From JAYQUR01 sp038133505 (GTDB taxonomy: Bacteria > Pseudomonadota > Alphaproteobacteria > MPNO01 > UBA830): a DNA stretch of 32,377 bases. A program made the translations under genes and the position numbers. Shown here piece after piece: positions 26,306 through 32,377 of the stretch; the first letter of the stretch is position 1, and each line of letters opens with the position of its first letter. The stretch spans positions 1 through 32,377 of the forward strand of contig JAYPTI010000015.1 in assembly GCA_038133505.1 (NCBI GenBank). Reading direction: 5' to 3'. The notes under the pieces were generated by a model. The model worked only from the letters and a program-made list of their open reading frames with translations. It made no database searches and was not told the DNA's origin.

Positions 26306-28053
26306 CGTGCGACGCTCCCTTCCATCACGACGCCTTCGCGCCGCGCATCCGCGCCGCCGTCGAAGCCGCGTTTCGCGATCCTGATCCCGTGCAGGCCGCT
26401 GACGAGCGCGCGGATCCGGACCGTGTGACCGCGCGCGCGCAACCCGGCGACGACAGCCTCGCCCGCCTTGGGCTCGATCTCGATCGCGTCGCGCCCGATC
26501 GCGATGTTGGGCAGGTCGATCGCCTTCTGCATCGGCAGGCCACCGTCGAGCAGCCCGACGACGGTCTTCGCCACGTAGCCAATAATCCGCCGCCCTCCGG
26601 GCGAGCCGAACGCAGCGAACAGGCGGCCCTCGGCATCGAAGATCAGCGTCGGCGACATGGAGCTACGCGGCCGCTTGCCCGGCGCCGCCGCATTGGCGAC
26701 GACGCGCCCGTCGCGGCGCGGCCGGAAGGCGAAATCGGTGAGCTGGTTGTTGAGCAGGAAGCCGCGCACGAGAATGTAGGAGCCGAAGGCGCGCTCGACG
26801 GTCGTCGTCATGCTGACCGCATTGCCGTCGCCGTCGACGACGGCGAAATGGGACGTCGACGGATAGGCCGCCTCGCCGCCCGGCGCGTAAGCATCCTGCA
26901 CGCCGCGCGGTTTGCCGGGGGACACGCGTTCCATGCGGCGGTCGGCCGAAATCTGCGCCGCGCGGCCGGCGAGATAAGCGGAATCCAGCAAGCCGTCGAC
27001 CGGCACGTCGACGAAATCCGGATCGCCGACATAGCGCGCCCGGTCGGCATAGGCGAGGCGCATCGCCTCTGCGAACAGATGCACCGCCTCGGGCGCGCCG
27101 GGGGCGACGCGGGCCGACGGGAAACGCTCGAGCAGGCCGAGGATCTGGTGGACGGCAATGCCGCCGGACGTCGGCGGCGGCATCCCGCAGACGCGCCAGA
27201 CGCGATAGGGCCGGCACAGCACGTCCCGCTTCTTCGCGCGGTAGCCGGCGATGTCGGCGCGGGTCATCGCGCCCGGATTGCGCGCGGCGGCACGCACCGC
27301 GCGCGCGATATCCGCAGCGATTTCGCTCTCGTAGAACGCCGCCGCGCCGCCCGCCGCGATGCGCCTCAGCGTGTCGGCAAGCGCGGGATTCCGGAGGACG
27401 GACCCGATAGGCGGCGGCGCGCCGTCCGGCGTCAGGAAATAGGCGCGCGCCGCCGGAAAATCGGCCAGACCCGTCGCACGCCCAATCATCCGGTTGAGCC
27501 GGGGCGTAACCCGGAACCCGCCGGTCGCTAGCTCGATCGCCGGGGCGAATGTGCGCCGCCACGGAAGGCGCCCGTGCTCCGCATGCGCCTGTTCCAGCAT
27601 CCGGATCACGCCGGGAACGCCGACCGCCTTCCCGCCCGCCGCCGCATCGCGGAACGACCGGGCCGTGCCGTCATCCTTCAGGAACTGGCCGGGATCGAGC
27701 GCCGCCGGCGCGGTCTCGCGACCGTCATAGGCATCGATGCGCCCGTCGGCCTTGCGGTAATGCAGGAGAAACGCGCCGCCGCCGATGCCCGAGCTTTGCG
27801 GCTCGACCAGCGTGAGCGCCGCCTGCACCGCGATGGCGGCGTCGACGGCGGTGCCGCCCGCCCGCAGGATTTCCGCGCCGGCCTGTGCCGCGAGCGGATG
27901 CGCCGCCGAGACCATGAACCTGCCGGCGGTCCCGCCGCCGCCCGGCGGCGCGCCGGCGCATCCCAGAACGGGCAGGACGACCAGCAAATGCGCGACCTTC
28001 CGCGACTCTTGCAGACGCCGAACGGCCCTTGTGATCGGCGGGCTAAGGGGCAT
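26302..28053 (-). CDS. ggt: Gamma-glutamyltransferase, predicted lipoprotein
   Basis: This is a 583-residue N-terminal nucleophile hydrolase that cleaves or transfers the gamma-glutamyl group of glutathione and related compounds. Arg112 (DGRETAP) fits the substrate-carboxylate-binding Arg. The autoprocessing site and nucleophile is Thr400 (YPS before TSHFAVVDGDGNAVS), giving the large and small chains. The C-terminal PGKRPRSSMSPTLIF and GSPGGRRI blocks are also typical. The N-terminus has a hydrophobic stretch ending in VLGC (Cys32), a lipobox, so it is probably anchored to a membrane facing the periplasm rather than free. The start follows AAGGA by about ten bases. The open frame upstream to 28743 is the shadow of panB. 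Confidence 0.92.
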   Translation of the reverse strand: MPLSPPITRAVRRLQESRKVAHLLVVLPVLGCAGAPPGGGGTAGRFMVSAAHPLAAQAGAEILRAGGTAVDAAIAVQAALTLVEPQSSGIGGGAFLLHYRKADGRIDAYDGRETAPAALDPGQFLKDDGTARSFRDAAAGGKAVGVPGVIRMLEQAHAEHGRLPWRRTFAPAIELATGGFRVTPRLNRMIGRATGLADFPAARAYFLTPDGAPPPIGSVLRNPALADTLRRIAAGGAAAFYESEIAADIARAVRAAARNPGAMTRADIAGYRAKKRDVLCRPYRVWRVCGMPPPTSGGIAVHQILGLLERFPSARVAPGAPEAVHLFAEAMRLAYADRARYVGDPDFVDVPVDGLLDSAYLAGRAAQISADRRMERVSPGKPRGVQDAYAPGGEAAYPSTSHFAVVDGDGNAVSMTTTVERAFGSYILVRGFLLNNQLTDFAFRPRRDGRVVANAAAPGKRPRSSMSPTLIFDAEGRLFAAFGSPGGRRIIGYVAKTVVGLLDGGLPMQKAIDLPNIAIGRDAIEIEPKAGEAVVAGLRARGHTVRIRALVSGLHGIRIAKRGFDGGADARREGVVMEGSVAR

Positions 28054-28146
28054 TCGGCGGAAATCCTTTCGCAGGTGCGAAAAAGAGGGTAGAACAGCGT
28101 CTCGTTCCGGAGATGGCGGATCCCCGGACAGCTCATGGAGGCAGTG

Positions 28147-29001
28147 ATGAGCACCCCCAGCCGGATCAAGCGGATTACAGCGCCCGAACTTGCGGCGCGC
28201 AAGGGCGGCGAGCCGATCGCGATTCTGACGGCCTATACGGCGCCGATGGCGCAGATCCTCGACGAGCACGTGGATTGCCTGCTCGTCGGCGACTCGCTCG
28301 GCATGGTGGTCTACGGGCTGGACACGACGCTTGCCGTCACGCTCGACATGATGATCAATCACGGCGCGGCGGTCGTGCGCGGCTCCCATCACGCCTGCGT
28401 CGTCGTCGACATGCCGTTCGGCAGCTATCAGGAATCGCCCGAGCAGGCCTACCGGAACGCCGCGCGCATCATGCAGGAGACGGGCTGCGACGCGGTCAAG
28501 CTCGAGGCGGGCGTCGCCCTCGCGCCGACGATCCAGTTCCTCGCCCAGCGCGGCGTGCCCGTGATGGGTCATGTCGGCCTGATGCCGCAGTCGGTCAACA
28601 CCTACGGCGGCTTCCGCGTCCAGGGCAAGGACACCGCCGCCGCCCGCCAGGTGATCGACGATGCCCGCGCGGTCGCCGATGCGGGTGCGTTCTCCATCGT
28701 CGTCGAAGGCGTGATGGAGCCGGTCGCGCGCGAGATCACGCATGTCGTGCCGGTTCCCACGATCGGTATCGGCGCCTCTTCCGAATGCGACGGACAGGTC
28801 CTCGTCACCGAGGATCTCGCCGGCCTGTTCAGCGATTTCACGCCCAAGTTCGTCAAGCGCTACGCCGATCTCGGCGCCGAGCTCGGACGCGCCGCTGCCG
28901 CCTATGCCGAAGACGTTCGCGCCCGCCGCTTCCCGGCGGCGGAGTACTGCTTCGGCGCTCCGAAGACGGACGGCGCGGAGGTCCGACAGCTCAAATCCTG
29001 A
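28147..29001 (+). CDS. panB: 3-methyl-2-oxobutanoate hydroxymethyltransferase
   Basis: First committed enzyme of pantothenate synthesis: it adds a hydroxymethyl group from methylene-THF to 2-oxoisovalerate, giving ketopantoate. The 284-residue protein has the metal ligands Asp49 (VGDSLGMV), Asp88 (DMPFGSY) and Glu120 (KLEAG), and the general base Glu187 (VVEGV). The start MSTPSR is chosen for GGAGG at 28137-28141; ATG at 28135 would place that site inside the gene. It is divergent from ggt by 93 bp and followed by panC after 11 bp. Confidence 0.96.
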   Translation: MSTPSRIKRITAPELAARKGGEPIAILTAYTAPMAQILDEHVDCLLVGDSLGMVVYGLDTTLAVTLDMMINHGAAVVRGSHHACVVVDMPFGSYQESPEQAYRNAARIMQETGCDAVKLEAGVALAPTIQFLAQRGVPVMGHVGLMPQSVNTYGGFRVQGKDTAAARQVIDDARAVADAGAFSIVVEGVMEPVAREITHVVPVPTIGIGASSECDGQVLVTEDLAGLFSDFTPKFVKRYADLGAELGRAAAAYAEDVRARRFPAAEYCFGAPKTDGAEVRQLKS

Positions 29002-29012
29002 CGCGGACGACG

Positions 29013-29900
29013 GTGACTGCCAGCCCTTCCGATCCCTCCGGCGGGACGTCTCCCGCCGTTCTGCGCACGGCCGCCGCTCTCGCCGAAGCGCTGGAACCGG
29101 TTCGCGCGGACGACCGCATCATCGGTTTGGTCCCGACGATGGGCGCCCTTCACGAAGGCCATCTCTCGCTCGTCCGGCGCGCGCGCCGCGATTGCGGCTG
29201 CGTCGTCGCCAGCCTGTTCGTGAATCCCACCCAGTTCGGCCCGAACGAGGACTTCGAACGCTACCCGCGCGACGAGGCCGCCGATCTTGCCGCCTTCGGC
29301 GCAAACGGCGTCGAGTACGTCTACGCTCCGCCGCTGGAGGAAATGTATCCCAACGGGCCCGAAATCACGGTGACCGTAAGCGGCGTGACCGAAGGACTGT
29401 GCGGCGCCGCGCGACCGGGCCATTTCGACGGGGTGACGACGGTCGTCTCGCGCCTGTTCGAACAGTGCCGGCCGGACGTCGCCTATTTCGGCGAAAAGGA
29501 CTTCCAGCAGCTGAAAACGATCGAGAAGCTCGTCGAACAGCAGGGATACGGCATCCGCATCATCGGCGTCCCGATCGTCCGCGAGCGCGACGGCCTCGCG
29601 CTGTCGTCGCGCAACGCCTATCTCGGCGAGCGCGAGCGGCGGATCGCACCGGCGCTTTACGGCACGCTGTTCGCCGTCGCCGGCCGCCTGCATGAAGGCG
29701 CGAACCTGGAAGAGCAGTGCGACTGGGGACGCCGCGAGCTGCTGGAAGCGGGCTTCGACAAGGTCGACTATTTCGAGGCCCGCGACGCCGCGACGCTCGC
29801 GCCGGGGGAGGGCTACCGCCGCGGTCTCCGGCTTCTCGCGGCCGCGCATATCGGCGGCACGCGCCTGATCGACAATCTCTCCGTCGACAACCCGGCCTGA
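29013..29900 (+). CDS. panC: Pantoate--beta-alanine ligase
   Basis: This enzyme joins pantoate and beta-alanine with ATP, through a pantoyl-adenylate, to make pantothenate. The 295-residue protein has PTMGALHEGHLSL (41-53, the HIGH-like nucleotide site), FVNPTQFGPNEDFERYPR (69-86), RPGHFDGV (134-141), FGEKDFQQL (159-167) and SSRNAYL. GTG at 29013 is the only sensible start after the panB stop; a longer frame runs back through panB. It has a short N-terminal extension of about 15 residues and no strong ribosome binding site, so translation may depend on coupling with panB. Confidence 0.95.
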   Translation: MTASPSDPSGGTSPAVLRTAAALAEALEPVRADDRIIGLVPTMGALHEGHLSLVRRARRDCGCVVASLFVNPTQFGPNEDFERYPRDEAADLAAFGANGVEYVYAPPLEEMYPNGPEITVTVSGVTEGLCGAARPGHFDGVTTVVSRLFEQCRPDVAYFGEKDFQQLKTIEKLVEQQGYGIRIIGVPIVRERDGLALSSRNAYLGERERRIAPALYGTLFAVAGRLHEGANLEEQCDWGRRELLEAGFDKVDYFEARDAATLAPGEGYRRGLRLLAAAHIGGTRLIDNLSVDNPA

Positions 29901-29981
29901 GCCCCTCGCTTCCCGGGCCGCCCGGATTGCGCCGCCACGGGGCGCGCCCGATAATGCGGCATCCATAAAGGGGAGCCAGCC

Positions 29982-30662
29982 ATGTTCTACGAGACCGCGA
30001 AGAACGATCACGGTCTGCCATTCAATCCGTACAAGTCGATCGTCGTGCCCCGTCCTGTCGGGTGGATCACGACCCTCGACCCCGAGGGCAACGTCAACCT
30101 TGCGCCCTACAGCCAGTTCAACAATCTCGGCTACGATCCGCCCTACGTGATGTTCTCGTCCGGATCGCGCTTCGAGGACGGCGGGCCGAAGGACAGCGCC
30201 CGCAACGCGCTTCTCACCGGCGAATTCGTGACCAACATGGCGACCTGGGAGCTGCGCGAGGAAATCAACACCACCGCGCAAATGGTTCCCCCGGAGGTCG
30301 ACGAAGCGGCGATGGCGGGCCTCGAGATGGTGCCGTCGAAAATCGTGAAGCCGCCGCGCGTAAAGCGGTCGCCCGTTCACCTCGAATGCAGGTACCACGC
30401 GACGCTTACGCTGCCCGGCAACTCGATCGACAACCTGACCTATGTCGTCGTCGGCGAGGTGGTCGGCGTGCACATCTCCGACGACGTCATCACCAACGAC
30501 GGCAAGATCGACATCCTGAAATGCCGTCCGCTCGCCCGCATGGGCTATTTCGACTACACGTCTGTCGAAAGCGTCTTCGAGATGGCGCCGGGCGGCCCCA
30601 ACGCCGACAAGATGCGGCGCGGCCTCGAAGGCCGGGCCCGCGGGCGCCAGGCCGCGGAGTAG
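29982..30662 (+). CDS. Flavin reductase family protein (FMN-binding split barrel)
   Basis: This is a 226-residue FMN-binding split-barrel protein. The N-terminal block VPRPVGWITTLDPEGNVNLAPYSQFNNLGYDPPYVMFSS is typical of flavoredoxin/flavin reductase-like proteins, with the TGEFVTNMATWELREEIN helix after it. Members supply reduced flavin to monooxygenases or act as flavoredoxins, and no partner oxygenase is adjacent. GGGGAG precedes the start by about seven bases. It follows panC by 81 bp on the same strand, and a strong terminator ends the unit. Confidence 0.9.
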   Translation: MFYETAKNDHGLPFNPYKSIVVPRPVGWITTLDPEGNVNLAPYSQFNNLGYDPPYVMFSSGSRFEDGGPKDSARNALLTGEFVTNMATWELREEINTTAQMVPPEVDEAAMAGLEMVPSKIVKPPRVKRSPVHLECRYHATLTLPGNSIDNLTYVVVGEVVGVHISDDVITNDGKIDILKCRPLARMGYFDYTSVESVFEMAPGGPNADKMRRGLEGRARGRQAAE

Positions 30663-30685
30663 AAGGAGCCGGCCGAAACCGCCAT

Positions 30686-30716
30686 AAAAAAACGGGCGCC
30701 GAAAGGCGCCTGTTTT
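30686..30716. terminator. Bidirectional intrinsic terminator
   Basis: A run of As leads into ACGGGCGCC (30692-30700), a GAAA tetraloop and GGCGCCTGT (30705-30713), followed by a T run. The stem has nine pairs with one G-T. With A and T tracts on both sides it serves the rightward flavin reductase gene and the leftward lipoprotein gene. Confidence 0.9.
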
Positions 30717-30737
30717 CATTTCCGTGTGTCGTCCGCG

Positions 30738-31901
30738 TCAGCGCACGTAGAGGTGCACCTCGTTGGTCGATGCGGTGTTGCTGGACAGCGCCGACAGGCG
30801 CACCCGGTCGAGCGGCAGACCCATGTCGGACAGCGACCTGAGGACGCGTTCGGCGTTGCGCTTCGACTGGTTGCCGTCGAGCGCGGAGCGCGCCGCGTTG
30901 CCGCTGTTGGGCGCGACGGCGACGAGATCGAACATCGCGTTGGGCCGACGCTGCAATGCGCGGCTGACGGCGTTGTAGAGCGGCTGTTCGTAGTCGACCT
31001 GCGCGCGGTCGAAACGGATCACCACCAGCGGACGGCGGACGCCGCCGGACGACGCCATGGGCGACGGCGCGAAGCCGCTGCTCGCCGACGGCGCGGCGGC
31101 CGCGTAGGCGCGGTTGCCGAGGCTCGAGCCGAGGAGCTCGCCGTTCTTGATGGCGAGCGCCATCGTCGTGAGATTGGTGCGCTCGGCGCTGAGATAGTTG
31201 CTCTGGCGGCTGACGTCCTCGCTGAGCTCGTTCAGGAGGCGGTCGATCAGGACGACGGTCCGGTTGACCTCGTCCTCGAGAATCGCGAGCTGGCGATGGT
31301 CTTCGTCGACCGCGCCGGACAGCCCGTAGGCCGCGCGCGTCGTCTCGAGCAGGTAGGCAGACAGCGTCGACGTGCCCGCGACCGCGTTGGCGAGCGTGTT
31401 CATCTGGGCGATGTCGCTCTCGACCTGCGCGAGGCTGGTCTGCGCCAGGTTCCACTGGTTCACGAGCAGCGGGTTGCCGGGCGTCGTGCCGACCTGCAGG
31501 CGCGAATTAATATTGCCGACCATGTTGTGATAGGTCTGAGCGTGCGCGGTCGTCAGCTGGCGGATCGACTGGAGCTGGACGTTCTGCGTCGAGATCTGCG
31601 CCTGGAGCCGCTGAAGCTCGCCGCGAAGCTGGGCAATCCGCGCCCCGACATAGGTGCCGGTGGGCGAGCCGGCGGTGACCGGCGGCGGATTGAAATTGGT
31701 ATTGCCAAGGGACGGCGGCGGCGGCGGCGACAGGGTCGGCTGCGTATTGCGCTCCGCCTGCGAGGCCGGAATCTGCGTCTTCTGGCCGCCCTTGGGATCT
31801 TCCCCGGTCAGCGACGGCCACAGCGCATCGGACGCAAAGGAGCAACCGGCGAGCACCGAACCCGCGACGAGAAGCGTGAAGTGGGATTTCATTCGGGCCA
31901 T
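30738..31901 (-). CDS. Lipoprotein with coiled-coil region and OmpA-like C-terminal domain
   Basis: This is a 387-residue predicted lipoprotein. A basic N-terminus and hydrophobic stretch end in the lipobox LAGC, with Cys20 as the lipid site. A Pro/Asn-rich linker follows (about 45-80), then long Gln/Leu-rich helical segments likely to form coiled coils (about 85-250). The C-terminal domain (about 286-387) starts RRPLVVIRFDRAQVDYEQ and contains NQSKRNAERVLRSLSDMGLPLDRVRLSAL. This follows the beta-alpha-beta OmpA-like pattern, but without the classic NxxLSxxRA signature in exact form. It probably lies in the outer membrane or periplasm and may touch peptidoglycan. The start follows AAGG; a second Met (MKSHF, 31892) is possible. 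Confidence 0.72.
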   Translation of the reverse strand: MARMKSHFTLLVAGSVLAGCSFASDALWPSLTGEDPKGGQKTQIPASQAERNTQPTLSPPPPPSLGNTNFNPPPVTAGSPTGTYVGARIAQLRGELQRLQAQISTQNVQLQSIRQLTTAHAQTYHNMVGNINSRLQVGTTPGNPLLVNQWNLAQTSLAQVESDIAQMNTLANAVAGTSTLSAYLLETTRAAYGLSGAVDEDHRQLAILEDEVNRTVVLIDRLLNELSEDVSRQSNYLSAERTNLTTMALAIKNGELLGSSLGNRAYAAAAPSASSGFAPSPMASSGGVRRPLVVIRFDRAQVDYEQPLYNAVSRALQRRPNAMFDLVAVAPNSGNAARSALDGNQSKRNAERVLRSLSDMGLPLDRVRLSALSSNTASTNEVHLYVR

Positions 31902-32275
31902 GGTTCAGGCCTTACCCCCGTTTGTGTCTTTCACTCGTATCTTCGACTGGCGCCGGTAAAAGCATAGGACAAATGATTGTAAAAACACAGGAATCCGCCA
32001 ACCCGCCCGGTCGGGTCGATATTACTTTAACGATCCCGCGTCCACAAGCCGATTGTCCCCCGACCTCCCGCCGCCGTGCGCCCCGAAATCCCCGCAATTC
32101 CCGCCCTTGAGGCAGGTGCGGAAAAACCCCTGCACGCATCCCAGCCGGATAAAGCGAATCGATTAACGTTTCGTTTAACGGATGCAATCTGCCGACCGGA
32201 CGAGGCGTCCGTATGGCGCCATTGCGCCCATCCTGCGGCACGGAAAGCCGGGCGGACAAAACGCCAAACAACGCA
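31902..32275. other. Intergenic region without recognisable gene
   Basis: These 374 bases separate the lipoprotein gene from the tRNA-Arg promoter. Small open frames on both strands show no ribosome binding site or family features. The stretch must hold the leftward lipoprotein promoter. AT-rich patches occur near 31965-31990 and 32155-32185; the latter contains two TTTAACG/TTAACG-like copies. I see no clear RNA gene in it. Confidence 0.5.
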
Positions 32276-32304
32276 TTGCACGGCGTCGGCGCATTGGTTA
32301 TACC
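32276..32304 (+). promoter_or_regulatory. Promoter of tRNA-Arg
   Basis: TTGCAC (32276-32281), a 17-bp spacer and TATACC (32299-32304) form a good housekeeping promoter ending 12 bases before the first base of the tRNA. Confidence 0.65.
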
Positions 32305-32316
32305 CTTGCGGCCCGC

Positions 32317-32377
32317 GCGCCCGTAGCTCAACTGGATAGAGTGCCTGACTACGGATCAGGAGGTTGGGGGTTCGAAT
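32317..32377 (+). tRNA. tRNA-Arg (anticodon ACG), cut by the window end
   Basis: The 5' acceptor strand GCGCCCG is followed by TA and the D arm (GCTC...). The anticodon stem CCTGA/TCAGG (32344-32348 and 32356-32360) encloses ACG at 32351-32353, and the T arm begins with GGGGGTTCGAAT at the window edge. The ACG anticodon is normally converted to ICG to read CGU, CGC and CGA. The last 15 or so bases lie outside the window. Confidence 0.95.

Noticed and set aside
26389..27531. A 380-codon frame opposite gamma-glutamyltransferase
   Set aside because: Low-complexity antisense product; the minus strand holds the conserved enzyme.
32076..32339. An 87-codon frame before tRNA-Arg
   Set aside because: It runs into the tRNA gene, has no ribosome binding site and resembles no protein family.
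32317..32377. tRNA-Arg as an integration site for an island
   Set aside because: tRNA genes often serve this role, but the 3' end is outside the window and no integrase or repeated attachment sequence is seen.

Overview
The window looks like a GC-rich alphaproteobacterial chromosome segment from a draft or metagenome assembly. It contains three N runs (11302-11311, 17451-17550, 21360-21459). The alphaproteobacterial assignment is inference. It rests on high GC, a class I lysyl-tRNA synthetase, a DctPQM TRAP transporter, a LysR/pirin pair, and GC-rich palindromic intergenic repeats of a kind common in that class (470-539, 11091-11119, 24071-24147). I cannot name a genus.

Layout. 1-5400: a small ABM-like protein, then a leftward pair (large MscS-type channel, then an ABC-2 permease), and a rightward single-subunit flavoprotein. 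5376-7111: a LysR regulator divergent from pirin, with nested dyads between them. 7214-11066: formate-tetrahydrofolate ligase, an MFS transporter and an SDR oxidoreductase, all rightward. 11201-13745: class I lysyl-tRNA synthetase interrupted by an odd repeat plus gap, a small phage-like protein, and a convergent SnoaL/NTF2-like protein. 13919-16814: a complete TRAP operon (dctP-dctQ-dctM). 16851-19145: leftward homocysteine S-methyltransferase (gapped) and cupin genes, divergent from a TetR regulator whose promoter region holds a perfect 19-bp palindrome. 19284-24055: a candidate 33-residue protein, a TauD/TfdA dioxygenase divergent from a maleylacetate-reductase-like enzyme, a ferritin-like-looking unknown protein cut by a gap, and a two-gene unit of an FrdA/SdhA-like flavoprotein with a stand-alone [2Fe-2S] partner. 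24160-28053: a leftward run of gamma-glutamyltransferase, an EamA transporter and an RlmI-like rRNA methyltransferase. 28147-30662: panB, panC and a flavin reductase, closed by a clear intrinsic terminator. 30738-31901: a lipoprotein with an OmpA-like C-terminus. The window ends inside tRNA-Arg(ACG), which has a good promoter.

How the genes work together. PanB and PanC are successive enzymes of pantothenate synthesis (panD and panE are not here). DctPQM forms one transporter. The flavoprotein and its [2Fe-2S] partner overlap by 4 bp and very likely form one complex. It lacks the second SdhB domain and any membrane anchor, so it is not an ordinary succinate dehydrogenase. The TfdA-like and TfdF-like pair at 19415-21359, together with the adjacent redox pair, is the best candidate for an uncharacterised catabolic locus. 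The substrate cannot be read from sequence. No CRISPR array, transposase, toxin-antitoxin pair or recognisable defence system is visible.
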